A DNA stretch of 20,701 bases, from the NCBI GenBank assembly GCA_965372135.1, contig CBDVBD010000044.1, positions 1 through 20,701 of the forward strand. Reading direction: 5' to 3'. Position numbers and translations under genes: made by a program. Of the stretch, positions 1-8,401 are shown piece after piece (position 1 is the stretch's first letter; every line of letters begins with the position of its first letter). The notes beneath the pieces are model-generated. The model did no database searches. It was not told the origin of the DNA and was given only the letters and a program-made list of their open reading frames with translations. This stretch comes from CBDVBD01 sp965372135 (GTDB taxonomy: Bacteria > Electryoneota > RPQS01 > CBDVBD01).

Positions 1-3
1 CAT

Positions 4-12
4 GAGGATACC
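4..12 (+). promoter_or_regulatory. Ribosome binding site of rpmE
   Basis: GAGG lies a few bases before the ATG at 13, which supports that start. The promoter of this gene is outside the window. Confidence 0.6.
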
Positions 13-228
13 ATGAAAGCGAAAATCCATCCCAAATACGAAAAAGCAACCGTTACGTGCGCCTGTGGTAACGCCTTCGAAACCCGCACCACAGTTGGAG
101 ACATAAAGATAGAAATCTGTTCGGCGTGTCATCCCTTCTTTACCGGCAAACAAAAACTGGTGGACACCACCGGTCGTGTCGAAAAGTTCCTGAAGAGGTA
201 CAAAATAGAAGCAAAAAACGCCGAGTAA
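13..228 (+). CDS. rpmE: 50S ribosomal protein L31, zinc-binding form
   Basis: This 71-residue protein is a small structural protein of the large ribosomal subunit. The N-terminus MKAKIHPKY and the HPFFTGKQK block are hallmarks of the bacterial L31 family, and the length is normal. Four cysteines are present as C16-x-C18 and C36-x2-C39, the zinc-binding set, so this is the zinc-containing (C+) paralogue rather than the C- form used under zinc starvation. The start is the ATG at 13, behind a GAGG. The gene is complete and ends just before a strong intrinsic terminator, so it is probably transcribed from outside the window and terminated before the next gene. Identification is very secure from the sequence alone. 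Confidence 0.97.
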   Translation: MKAKIHPKYEKATVTCACGNAFETRTTVGDIKIEICSACHPFFTGKQKLVDTTGRVEKFLKRYKIEAKNAE

Positions 229-252
229 CCACCTTCTGCGGAGCCTAAACTC

Positions 253-281
253 AGCGGAACGCCAAGGCGTTCCGCTTTTTT
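253..281 (+). terminator. Rho-independent terminator after rpmE
   Basis: A perfect 11-bp inverted repeat (AGCGGAACGCC at 253-263 and its complement at 266-276) with a tiny loop is followed at once by a run of six T. This is a textbook intrinsic terminator for the rpmE transcript. It lies 25 bp beyond the stop codon and overlaps the most upstream possible start (TTG at 280) of the next gene, which argues against that start. Confidence 0.92.
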
Positions 282-303
282 GATATTGCCGGATAGGAAA
301 TTG

Positions 304-1305
304 TTGCATACCGATCAATCCAAAAATTCAGTTCCCTCGACCCCCGAAGACCGTAAAGCGGTGGGCACCGAACTGGCGATGGGCGGGCAGGCTGTCATCG
401 AGGGCGTCTTGATGCGGTCATCCCACACTGTAGCTACTGCCGTCCGCCGATCCGACGGCACCATCGCCATCGACCGCTATCCTTTCGTATCCCGTTCCAA
501 ACGGGTTCCATTCTGGAAATTGCCCATCCTGCGCGGCGTGATATCCATCTATGAAGCCATGATCATCGGAATCCGAGCCCTGAATTGGTCTGCGGAAATC
601 GCCACTGAAGACAAAAATGCCGATAAGAAAAGTCCCACATTTTGGGAAAAAGCCGGATCCATCCTGATGATCACCGTCGCTTTGGTGATTGGGCTGGGGC
701 TATTCATGGGCATCCCCTATGCGGTGTCTCAGTGGATGCAGCAGGAAAGCGTCAACCAATTCCGGTTTCACCTGGTTGCCGGCGGAACCAGAATTCTTAT
801 TTTCCTACTTTACGTGTGGGGGATCTCCTTCGCCAAGGACATCCGCCGGGTATTCCAGTACCACGGCGCCGAACATAAATCCATCTATGCCTTCGAGCAA
901 GGGGATGAAGTCACCGTCGGTTCCGCCGGGAAACAAAGCCGCTTCCACCCTCGGTGCGGCACCAGCTTCCTGGTCATCACCCTGATAGCGGTCTTGATTA
1001 CCTATGCCATCATCGACTCCATCGTAGTAGCCCTGTTCGGGAATTTTCCCAATGTCTGGTGGCGGTTGGCTGCTCATTTACCATTCCTGCCCTTAGTGGT
1101 GGGTGTGTCGTTCGAAGTCCTGAAGGCGTCCGGAAAACATGCATCCAAAGCCCTGATTCGATCCCTGATTCTCCCTGGGATGTGGCTGCAGCGTATCACA
1201 ACTAAAGACCCTGATGACGACCAACTCGAAGTAGCCATCACCGCCTTAAAAGCCGCATTGGAACCGGAAAAACAGGATACCATGGTTGAAGTTCCTGCAA
1301 GTTAG
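304..1305 (+). CDS. DUF1385 (YqhQ-type) integral membrane protein
   Basis: This belongs to the DUF1385 family of uncharacterised membrane proteins (Bacillus YqhQ is a member). The family signatures are visible: MGGQAVIEGVLMR near the N-terminus, YHGAEHKSIYAFE in the middle, and RFHPRCGTSFL directly before a membrane helix. About four hydrophobic segments are seen, encoded near 655-725, 765-830, 960-1035 and 1060-1120. The molecular function is unknown; conserved His and Cys residues in the two central motifs suggest metal binding, but that is inference. The family is often found next to rpmE and prfA in other genomes, and rpmE adjacency is seen here. The frame is open from a TTG at 280, but that codon lies in the preceding terminator. 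TTG 304, preceded by AGGA at 5 bp, is the best-supported start; TTG 301, GTG 361 and ATG 379 are alternatives. Confidence 0.88.
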   Translation: MHTDQSKNSVPSTPEDRKAVGTELAMGGQAVIEGVLMRSSHTVATAVRRSDGTIAIDRYPFVSRSKRVPFWKLPILRGVISIYEAMIIGIRALNWSAEIATEDKNADKKSPTFWEKAGSILMITVALVIGLGLFMGIPYAVSQWMQQESVNQFRFHLVAGGTRILIFLLYVWGISFAKDIRRVFQYHGAEHKSIYAFEQGDEVTVGSAGKQSRFHPRCGTSFLVITLIAVLITYAIIDSIVVALFGNFPNVWWRLAAHLPFLPLVVGVSFEVLKASGKHASKALIRSLILPGMWLQRITTKDPDDDQLEVAITALKAALEPEKQDTMVEVPAS

Positions 1306-1351
1306 TAAATCGGCGAACTAAACACTGAGCGAGATACTGATAAAACGATTC

Positions 1352-1359
1352 AAGGAGGG
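1352..1359 (+). promoter_or_regulatory. Strong ribosome binding site of the YARHG gene
   Basis: AAGGAGGG, nearly a full anti-Shine-Dalgarno complement, lies 4 bp before the ATG at 1364. It fixes the start and suggests efficient translation. Confidence 0.75.
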
Positions 1360-1363
1360 TATA

Positions 1364-2422
1364 ATGCGTAGATATGGTGGGATGATAGTTGCAATGCTGG
1401 TGTTGGCGAACTCCGGATTGGCTGGATTGATTCCCTTTCAAGTCACCGGCGAAACCGCCGTACCCACCACTGAGGACAGCATCGCTATCTATGAATTGGT
1501 TGTGACCACCGACACTATCGGGAAACTAAACTGGTTGTTCCGGCTGGGGGGATCACCTGCTCAGGATATTTCTGTATGGGTGGGGCTTCCCGGTGCCGAA
1601 TCGATGATAATCAAAGGGATGATCGACACCACGCCAACCTCGATTGCTGCGAATTGCCTGCTGCCGGGCGATCAAGGACGCGCTGTCCTATCGTTATATG
1701 AAATCGTCTTCCCCGCCAATACAATCACCTTGAACACCCTTTCCGCTACTACCCCCAACCCCTGGAAACCCGTCTCCACCGGAGGAATCGGCGAATACGA
1801 AACCTGGGAAACCACGCTGCCCACAGCGGCATTAACCAGTTGGTCCGGGAACATTGACCGGGTAAAAGTTATACTGAATCTGCCCCAGGAATTGCAGGAA
1901 ATCTGGGAAATCGATAAAGACGGATTCCAATTTTCAGCGGATCCCCCCCATCAACAGATGAGTAACGGCGCTGTAATGTGGGAATTTCGCAAATGGGATG
2001 CTAATAAGGACCTTACAGTCCAGGTGAGTGCGTATCGCCCGTTTCTTCAGGAAGTCCAGCTGTTGGAAGCCGGATTAATACACCTTCTGGATGAGTATTA
2101 CGGCGATAAGAAAGAATATGGGGATTCGTTGTTGAACGGTTACATGTGGATGCCGGAATTTCGCCAACTGGGAACGGCGCCGGAACGCGCGGTATATGCC
2201 CGTACCTATCTATGGCTAAGGCAGAATGAAATCCTGGCACGCCATGGCTTTGTTTTTGAGTCGGAACATGCCCTTCGCGCCTTCTTCGATAAGCAGCCCT
2301 GGTACCAGCCGGATCCCTATTTCAAAGCGGAAATGCTGACCGAGACGGAGATGAAAAACTACTGGAATTTGATTAATCGACGCGCGTTGTTCGGATCTAC
2401 GACTCCTTCCCGGAAGGAATAA
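1364..2422 (+). CDS. Secreted protein with C-terminal YARHG domain
   Basis: This 352-residue protein starts with a signal peptide: MRRYGG, a hydrophobic core, and a likely cleavage near residue 20 after GLA. The middle (about 25-255) is beta-rich and matches no family I recognise. The C-terminus (about 265-342) carries a clear YARHG domain: WLRQNEILARHGFVFES, then LRAFFDKQPWY, then a charged helix. YARHG domains occur in extracellular or periplasmic bacterial proteins, often with peptidase or cell-wall modules, and their function is unknown. The strong ribosome site and 58-bp gap suggest it may be read with the upstream DUF1385 gene. Its last 26 bases overlap the convergent holin-like gene. 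The domain call is secure; the role is not known. Confidence 0.85.
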   Translation: MRRYGGMIVAMLVLANSGLAGLIPFQVTGETAVPTTEDSIAIYELVVTTDTIGKLNWLFRLGGSPAQDISVWVGLPGAESMIIKGMIDTTPTSIAANCLLPGDQGRAVLSLYEIVFPANTITLNTLSATTPNPWKPVSTGGIGEYETWETTLPTAALTSWSGNIDRVKVILNLPQELQEIWEIDKDGFQFSADPPHQQMSNGAVMWEFRKWDANKDLTVQVSAYRPFLQEVQLLEAGLIHLLDEYYGDKKEYGDSLLNGYMWMPEFRQLGTAPERAVYARTYLWLRQNEILARHGFVFESEHALRAFFDKQPWYQPDPYFKAEMLTETEMKNYWNLINRRALFGSTTPSRKE

Positions 2423-2657
2423 ACAGGTTATACAACCAAGCAAAAATCGCCCCGCAGATAAACCCGTCCACAAACCCCCACACCAGTCCGATAAATGCAC
2501 CCGGGAGTGTCACGGAATACCCGAGATAGAACTTCCCCAATAAACCCAATGTTATTCCCGGGCTGCCGATGATAATAATCCACAGTGTGCCCAAACATAA
2601 CCCAACACCCCATAGGATCCCTCCCGCCAATCCCAATGCCAATGGTTTAAGCTTCAT
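2397..2657 (-). CDS. Small holin-like membrane protein
   Basis: This 86-residue, very hydrophobic protein has a first membrane segment at about residues 5-30 and one or two more between 40 and 80. It ends in a conserved-looking block, LVWGFVDGFICGAIFAWLYNLF. Small chromosomal proteins with a WGFxDG...AWLYNLF pattern are usually labelled 'bacteriophage holin' in public annotation, but a lytic role is not established. Start ATG at 2657 is supported by GGGAGGT about 5 bp upstream. No phage genes lie nearby, so it is more likely a stand-alone inner-membrane protein. It is convergent with the YARHG gene, and the two coding ends overlap by 26 bp, so the transcripts would be antisense to each other at their 3' ends. 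Confidence 0.75.
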   Translation of the reverse strand: MKLKPLALGLAGGILWGVGLCLGTLWIIIIGSPGITLGLLGKFYLGYSVTLPGAFIGLVWGFVDGFICGAIFAWLYNLFIPSGKES

Positions 2658-2778
2658 TCCGACCTCCCTGATTTAGCCCCATTTTCTTTTTAGCTCTAAT
2701 CCTCTTAATATATCTTTATGAATCAAGCCGTGTTGCCAATTTACCCATATCGCCTATATGCTCGAACAGGCGAAAAAG

Positions 2779-4290
2779 CTAAAAAAGAGTTTGTTGTGTT
2801 TTGAATCCCTTTTTGCTTAATAAGAAAAGAATGTCTTTGTCACCGCAAATTTTAGCTAAAGATGAGATGTTTAACCGTTGCAGGATTTCTTTTGTAATTG
2901 GCCTTTTATTGTCCCAAAAGATGATTGACTCAAAGAATTCTCTAGCGATACCGGAGTCAAGTAAACGCAGTACAGTAATTGCTTCTTTTTCAGAGTAGCA
3001 AGGGATGAAGTAACATGTATCGTCTAAAACGAATGGCTTGCCATCATACTGACCGATCTTTTGGAACGCTAACTTTTTATATAAACCAGATATGGCAACC
3101 TTCCATGCGGAAAAAGAGTAAGGTCCAACTCCAAAAATAGAAAAAAGGGGTTTTTTTCTATAAACTGGACTCGTCCTACTTGATAATGTCTGTTTATGTT
3201 CCTGCAGGTATGACCATGTAAGGGGTGCAATGTTTTTAATATGCCCTGTATCTTGTCCTATATTTTTTTGCGTAACGATGAGCCACCTTCTTGGCTCGTT
3301 CACGCGTCCATTTCCAACATCCGAACTTTTAAGAAGTGGATATAGCAATTCTCTCTCTATTTTGACGAGTTCTCCGAAGCCGTTTCTGTAAAAATCGCCC
3401 TCTTTAATTAATTCCATAACTCTAGAGGCATCATGCTTTATTCCCGATCGCCAGATGTAAGGACTACCGCCACAATTAAGCTCTTTCAGTCTATTATAGC
3501 TTAGAACATTAGCAATCAATGTATTATCTTTAAAACCAATTACTGTTGATGGCTTTTCGTCATTTATGCCATCATATACATCACAATCATAATTCGCACC
3601 TTGCTTTGATGTAAGGCAAACAAATAAGCACGCATCAACAGATGCATTGAAATGCTTCTTAGCGTTTATCTTATAGATTAAAGATTCTGATATCGTTATT
3701 TTATTTTTTTTTGCGTACTTGAAAACCTTCCTCGCTACAGCTGTCTTACACAAAAAAGCCATTGCAGCATTTCGTCTATTTATAGAATCAAGCATTTTAA
3801 TTAACATCCACTCCGAAATATCAAAATTACTTTTACCTGTAATGGCATCAAAACCATTCATATTCTGAAAGTTTGTTTTCTTTGGAAGATTACTCCCTCT
3901 GATAGCACCAAGCTCAGAACTGGTAACCCATGGGGGATTCCCTAAAAACAGAATAGGCTCTGGAAGGTCTCTAATTACATTTGACCAATTGACATCGAAG
4001 AAGCTACCATTCTTTAAAATTATCCTTTTTTCTAAGTCAAGGGATTTTATTTTTTTCAAAAGGATATCTATATATTGTTTGTTAATATCTAATCCATAAA
4101 AAACATTTGCATCCGGGAATCTGTCGTAAGCGCCGAATATAAAATTCCCAACTCCGCAATTCGGTTCAATGACCGAAAATGGTCGGACCCCTAATCTGTA
4201 CAGCAAATTGGTGACTTGCTTTACCAAAGAAACAGGAGTTTGAAAATCGCCAAACTCAATAATTCTACTTGCCTTTTTCTTCAATGACAT
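2779..4290 (-). CDS. N6-adenine DNA methyltransferase of a restriction-modification pair
   Basis: This 503-residue protein would transfer a methyl group from S-adenosylmethionine to adenine in DNA and so protect the host from the neighbouring nuclease. Motif order is visible: FGDFQTP (motif X, residues 13-19), VIEPNCGVGNF (motif I, SAM binding, 40-50), GLDIN with D68 (motif II), and NPPW (motif IV, catalytic, 118-121). The X-I-IV order fits gamma-type enzymes such as M.TaqI. The long C-terminal half (about 270-503) is the probable target-recognition domain and matches nothing I can name, so specificity cannot be predicted. The start is 7 bp after the nuclease stop, with an AAGG overlapping that stop, so the genes are cotranscribed and possibly coupled. 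The gene is AT-rich compared with both flanks, which suggests transfer. Confidence 0.88.
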   Translation of the reverse strand: MSLKKKASRIIEFGDFQTPVSLVKQVTNLLYRLGVRPFSVIEPNCGVGNFIFGAYDRFPDANVFYGLDINKQYIDILLKKIKSLDLEKRIILKNGSFFDVNWSNVIRDLPEPILFLGNPPWVTSSELGAIRGSNLPKKTNFQNMNGFDAITGKSNFDISEWMLIKMLDSINRRNAAMAFLCKTAVARKVFKYAKKNKITISESLIYKINAKKHFNASVDACLFVCLTSKQGANYDCDVYDGINDEKPSTVIGFKDNTLIANVLSYNRLKELNCGGSPYIWRSGIKHDASRVMELIKEGDFYRNGFGELVKIERELLYPLLKSSDVGNGRVNEPRRWLIVTQKNIGQDTGHIKNIAPLTWSYLQEHKQTLSSRTSPVYRKKPLFSIFGVGPYSFSAWKVAISGLYKKLAFQKIGQYDGKPFVLDDTCYFIPCYSEKEAITVLRLLDSGIAREFFESIIFWDNKRPITKEILQRLNISSLAKICGDKDILFLLSKKGFKTQQTLF

Positions 4291-4297
4291 ATGTAAA

Positions 4298-4954
4298 TTA
4301 CCTTATGCGTATAACTCCTTTTACTGTTCCCGCCACCTCAACAATCCTACTATACTGAAGCCTCCACTGTAGCGCATTAGAGATGGTCAGATATCCTTGT
4401 TCCGGAGGTGATTTTAATACTTCTTCAGCTATTTTGTTGACTGAAATATCATCAACTGGTAAATTTCTATCTCTAATTGCAGCAATTACATCTTCTTTAT
4501 TTCCGTTGTTTTGAACTATATCCCTTATCAGGCGCGTTATCTGATAATCTGCCGTTCTATTCGATTTAATAAATATTGTGTGAAGTATATTTAAATTCGC
4601 CTTTCTTGTACCCGAATCATCTTGCTTGCCGTATACGAAAAGGAGAACAGAATAACCAAGTCCATAAATCTTTTGACGAGCAGTTTTAAAAGGACAAGAT
4701 GACTGTGGCTGTCTAATACTCGTTACTTTTATATCAACACCGAGCCCAGGGAAGTCTATTCCTCTGGCTGAACTTCCGGGATCATACTTATACTTTTGCC
4801 TTAGATGCTCTTGGAATTTATGTTCCAGATATGTCCCCACCGCTTTCCCATCAGTTACACCGTACAAACTTGGTTCATGATGTTTACTCTCAGCTTCAGA
4901 AAATAATTTTGCCTCTTCTCGAAGCTTTGTAATTGTTAGTTTTATTTTGTCCAT
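4298..4954 (-). CDS. Probable type II restriction endonuclease, PD-(D/E)xK-like
   Basis: This 218-residue protein sits directly upstream of an adenine methyltransferase in the same transcript, the usual setting for a type II nuclease. A plausible PD-(D/E)xK core is visible: E44 in YLEHKF, D67 in RGIDFPG, then D74-x-K76 in VDIKVTS, i.e. D-x6-D-x-K. Next comes a basic, Gln- and Ser-rich stretch (80-95) and a hydrophobic strand (YSVLLFVYG, 101-109). The C-terminal part (about 165-218) could be a small DNA-binding domain. I cannot assign it to a named enzyme, and the catalytic residues are inferred from spacing alone. Start ATG 4954 has GGAGAG about 6 bp upstream. Composition is AT-rich like its partner. 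A non-cleaving accessory protein is the alternative, but less likely. Confidence 0.72.
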   Translation of the reverse strand: MDKIKLTITKLREEAKLFSEAESKHHEPSLYGVTDGKAVGTYLEHKFQEHLRQKYKYDPGSSARGIDFPGLGVDIKVTSIRQPQSSCPFKTARQKIYGLGYSVLLFVYGKQDDSGTRKANLNILHTIFIKSNRTADYQITRLIRDIVQNNGNKEDVIAAIRDRNLPVDDISVNKIAEEVLKSPPEQGYLTISNALQWRLQYSRIVEVAGTVKGVIRIR

Positions 4955-5138
4955 ATAGTCTCTCCAAAAAGCTTAGTCAATTATGAATCTTAATCCAAAC
5001 GGCTGTTTTAACTTCCTGAACTTTCCAGGAGCACTGGTGCCCTTGACCGGTCCTGAAGAAATGCTTTTTTCCGGTTGTTGAAAAACCTGTGATTAAATCT
5101 TTTTTACTTTTCTAATATAACATATAGATATCCAAATA
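4955..5138. other. Intergenic spacer between the restriction cassette and imuC
   Basis: There is no reading frame of note in these 184 bases. A long imperfect inverted repeat (CAGGA...TCCTG near 5030-5060) lies ahead of a T-rich stretch, but it does not make a convincing terminator. The change from AT-rich to balanced composition happens here, so it is one likely boundary of the acquired segment. The nuclease gene must have its promoter here on the minus strand; no clear -35/-10 pair was found. Confidence 0.5.
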
Positions 5139-8100
5139 TCAAGCGGGAATTGCCCTATTTCCCATAAAAGGTTCATGCTGACGATTCCGTAATCGGGATA
5201 AGGAATCGCGTCGCCGCCTGCGATCCTTTCCAAATCCCTGAAGTGGTTGAATCTGCAACGGTTCAATATGTTTCCCCACCAACGACAACACCCCATGATC
5301 TTCCTCAATCGTCCCGGTCACAAGATACGGTCCCTTGTCCAGCGTCACATGGGCATATTGATGATACACCGCCGGGAACAGGGTGACTTCGAACGTCCCG
5401 GCTGCGTCTTCCAACGTCAGGAATTTCATATATGCCTGGGTCTTACGCGTCTTGATCCGTTTCGATGTGATCGCCCAACCGATCATCCGAACCCGTTTTC
5501 CACGATTAGCCTCCAAATCCACCGATGACACAATCCCCCGTCGCTGCTTGGGATCCAGGAAATCCAACGGATGCATGGTAACCGGAAATCCGAAAATATC
5601 CTTTTCGATGTGGAATTGTTCCATGGAATCGTACTCGGGAAATGACGGCGTCGCTAAGAAATCAGTCCGATCGAATAGTGTTGGCAGGTCACGTCGTTCG
5701 GTAGTGGCGGGATGTCCTAAGCGGCTAACCATCCGGCTCTGCCACAACAATGTCGGTCTGGTGGGATGTTCCCGGTCCTTAAAACAATCCATCGCCCCGC
5801 ATTTGATCAGAAGTTCCGTCTGGTTTGGGTCCAACTTCACTCGCCGTTGAAATTCCCCGAGAGAACCGTATTGACCATGATTTTCCCGATCTTCTAAGAT
5901 AGATTGAATTGACATCTCCGTCAGATTTCCGACCGCCATCAATCCTATGCGAATCTCACGATCCCGCCCCTGAAATTCCCTGATACTTTCGTTGATATCC
6001 GGCGGCAGAATCCGCAGTCCCAATCGGCGGGCTTCTTCGATGTATGCCGCGGGACCATAGTATCCACCCTGATTGGACAGCACCGCCGCCATAAATTCCG
6101 CCGGATGATGAGCCTTCAAATATGCCACCTGATAGGATAACACCGCAAATGATGCACTGTGTGCCTTGCAAAATGCATAGCCGGCAAAGCTCTCGATCTG
6201 CCGCCATACTTCCAATGCCACTAAATCGTTGACTCCTCTGATTTTAGCTCCACGAAGAAACTGATCCTTCAACTTCTGCATCGCTTCCGGTGACCGACCC
6301 TTGCCGCTCATGGCTCGCCGCAGCAAATCCGCTTCCCCCAAACTCAGTCCCGCCATCCCGTGCGCTACCTTAATCACATCCTCCTGATAGATCATCACGC
6401 CGTAGGTATCCCCTAACAACTTTTCCATAACAGGATGTAAATATTCCACTATCGACGGATCCCTATGGCGTTCGATGAACTGCGTCATCATTCCTGATTC
6501 CGACACCCCCGGACGAATAACCGAACTGGCAGCCACCAGCATCTCAAACGTATCCACACCCAGCTTCTTCAGCAGTGCCTGCATACCCGGCGATTCAATA
6601 TAGAAACACCCCATGGTACGACCTTCCCGCACCAGTGATAATGTGGGTTCATCCGCCAGAATTGCATCGAGATCTTCGGTGGGCGGCGGGGGCTTTCCCT
6701 GTGATTTTATTTGTGTTACGCAATCCCGATACACACCCAATGAACGCTGGGATAATAGGTCAATTTTCACAAGTCCCAAATCTTCAATGGGATGCATGTC
6801 ATACTGGGTAATGACGAATCCCTTCGCCGACCGTTCCAGCGCAGTCCAATCGGTGATGGGACCCGGTGAGATCACAATTCCACTCGCATGAATTGATAGG
6901 TGCCTGGGGAATCCGATGATCCGTTGACCGATCTGCATAATGAATCGCCACGGGTCCCTGTCCAATGGTAAGTCCCTGCATTCCGGATACTTATCACGCA
7001 GATTGGAAAGGTCTTTCGTTCCCCATGAAGGGATTTTACTGGTGATGGCTTTGATCTCCGGTTCCGGAATTCCCATGGTTTTGGCGATTTCGTGGATGGC
7101 GGAACGACCCTGGAAAGTAACGGTGGTGGAAATCATCGCCACCCGGTCGTGCCCGTAGCGGTCATAGACATAGTTGATGATATCGTCGCGGTGCTGCCAG
7201 GAAAAATCCAAATCGATGTCCGGCGGGGATTTCCGTTCCGGATTCAGGAAACGTTCGAAGAACAGATTTAACGACAACGGGCAGACGTGAGTCATTTTTA
7301 AACAATAAGATACGATGCTGTTAGCCGCCGATCCCCGCCCGATAGTTGGAATATTTCGCGACCGGGCTTCCCGTGCAATATCGTGTACAACTAAGAAGTA
7401 TTCCGTGAAACCTAAGTGGTCGATCAACCCCAATTCATAGGTCAATCGCGAGCGTGCTTCTGAGGGTGGATCACTTCCATATCGCTCCTGTAATCCCTTA
7501 TTAGCTAAGGACTTTAAGTAATCGAAGGGACTCTGGCTATTGGGCGTATCGAAGGGGGGGAATTTCAGTTGACCCAACTTGAGATCAACCGAACAGCTCT
7601 CCGCAATACGAACAGTATTTTCCAGTGCGTCCGGAATGTTCCGAAACGCCTGTTCCATCTGATCTTGTGAGGTTAAGTAATTGTTAATATTGCCGGTAGT
7701 TTTGCCTTTGGTGGCGTCGATGGTGCTGTTGTTGCCAATGGCTTGCAGTACGATATGTGTATGATAATCTTGAGGTTCCGCCATGATTACCCGATTGGTG
7801 GCTACTACCGGGATTTTGTGTTGGCGGCACCACTTAAGAAGCCGTGCTGAATGGGGGTTTTGTGGGTTTTGCGGAGGAGTAAGTTCCCCGAAAAGCTGCC
7901 CGGGTACTGTATGGCTGAATAATTGTTCGAGAAGGGATTGATTAGGCGTTATAATTACAATATTATCAGACACATTGGATAGAGCAGATTCTATAGTAAA
8001 GTCCTGGTCAAGTTGGTGGCTGGTGGTGATGCGGCAGAGTTCGCGGTATCCTGCAATATTCCGTGCCAGGAGTATTGTTCGATAAGTATTTGTAAGTATG

Positions 8101-8330
8101 TTAGTTAAACTGGAATCGGGTATGGATATTTCAATTCCGGGAATTGGTGTAATTCCATATTTATTACATAGTTGCATGAATTGTACGATGCCGTACATCC
8201 CATTGGTATCGGTCAGTGCTAAGTGGGTCATGCCCAGTGTAACTGCTTGTTTTACCAGGGATTCCACAGTGGAAGCACCTTCATGGAAGGAGTAGGAACT
8301 GTGGACGTTTAGGTGGACGAAATTGGACAT
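5139..8330 (-). CDS. dnaE2: Error-prone DNA polymerase III alpha-type subunit (ImuC/DnaE2)
   Basis: This 1063-residue C-family polymerase is the size of ImuC/DnaE2, clearly shorter than replicative DnaE1 (about 1160). Order of domains: PHP domain from the N-terminus (VHLNVHSSYSFHEGAS, residues 5-20); palm with PDIDLDF (370-376, catalytic D371 and D373) and the third catalytic Asp in VKIDLLS (D524); thumb and fingers (EADLLRRAMSGKGRS); helix-hairpin-helix region; OB fold (about 945-1025). It ends soon after the OB fold, so the tau-binding domain of DnaE1 is missing. Such enzymes copy past damaged bases and cause induced mutation, guided by ImuB. Start ATG 8330 has AGGGA 5 bp upstream. It lies downstream of the imuB-like gene on the same strand, but across a structured 365-bp gap, so it may have its own promoter. 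Confidence 0.9.
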   Translation of the reverse strand: MSNFVHLNVHSSYSFHEGASTVESLVKQAVTLGMTHLALTDTNGMYGIVQFMQLCNKYGITPIPGIEISIPDSSLTNILTNTYRTILLARNIAGYRELCRITTSHQLDQDFTIESALSNVSDNIVIITPNQSLLEQLFSHTVPGQLFGELTPPQNPQNPHSARLLKWCRQHKIPVVATNRVIMAEPQDYHTHIVLQAIGNNSTIDATKGKTTGNINNYLTSQDQMEQAFRNIPDALENTVRIAESCSVDLKLGQLKFPPFDTPNSQSPFDYLKSLANKGLQERYGSDPPSEARSRLTYELGLIDHLGFTEYFLVVHDIAREARSRNIPTIGRGSAANSIVSYCLKMTHVCPLSLNLFFERFLNPERKSPPDIDLDFSWQHRDDIINYVYDRYGHDRVAMISTTVTFQGRSAIHEIAKTMGIPEPEIKAITSKIPSWGTKDLSNLRDKYPECRDLPLDRDPWRFIMQIGQRIIGFPRHLSIHASGIVISPGPITDWTALERSAKGFVITQYDMHPIEDLGLVKIDLLSQRSLGVYRDCVTQIKSQGKPPPPTEDLDAILADEPTLSLVREGRTMGCFYIESPGMQALLKKLGVDTFEMLVAASSVIRPGVSESGMMTQFIERHRDPSIVEYLHPVMEKLLGDTYGVMIYQEDVIKVAHGMAGLSLGEADLLRRAMSGKGRSPEAMQKLKDQFLRGAKIRGVNDLVALEVWRQIESFAGYAFCKAHSASFAVLSYQVAYLKAHHPAEFMAAVLSNQGGYYGPAAYIEEARRLGLRILPPDINESIREFQGRDREIRIGLMAVGNLTEMSIQSILEDRENHGQYGSLGEFQRRVKLDPNQTELLIKCGAMDCFKDREHPTRPTLLWQSRMVSRLGHPATTERRDLPTLFDRTDFLATPSFPEYDSMEQFHIEKDIFGFPVTMHPLDFLDPKQRRGIVSSVDLEANRGKRVRMIGWAITSKRIKTRKTQAYMKFLTLEDAAGTFEVTLFPAVYHQYAHVTLDKGPYLVTGTIEEDHGVLSLVGKHIEPLQIQPLQGFGKDRRRRRDSLSRLRNRQHEPFMGNRAIPA

Positions 8331-8401
8331 TTATTTCCCTAAAGCGAAAGAATTGTGAAAAAAAAGCGAAAAAAGAGCGAAAAAAACGTGAAAAAAATGG
8401 A

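Noticed and set aside
2397..2657. Prophage remnant based on the holin-like gene
   Set aside because: No other phage genes, attachment repeats or integrase are visible, and this small family is widespread on chromosomes.
2750..2773. Hairpin with a GTTCGAGC loop that looks like a tRNA T-arm
   Set aside because: No acceptor, D or anticodon arms can be built around it.
5093..5308. 71-residue frame overlapping the imuC end
   Set aside because: It lies in another frame of the polymerase C-terminus and extends into AT-rich spacer without a start signal.
5383..5850. 155-residue open frame opposite imuC
   Set aside because: It is antisense to the well-supported C-terminal part of the polymerase and has no recognisable domain.
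5139..8330. Replicative DnaE1
   Set aside because: Too short, ends after the OB fold without a tau-binding domain, and lies beside an ImuB-like gene.
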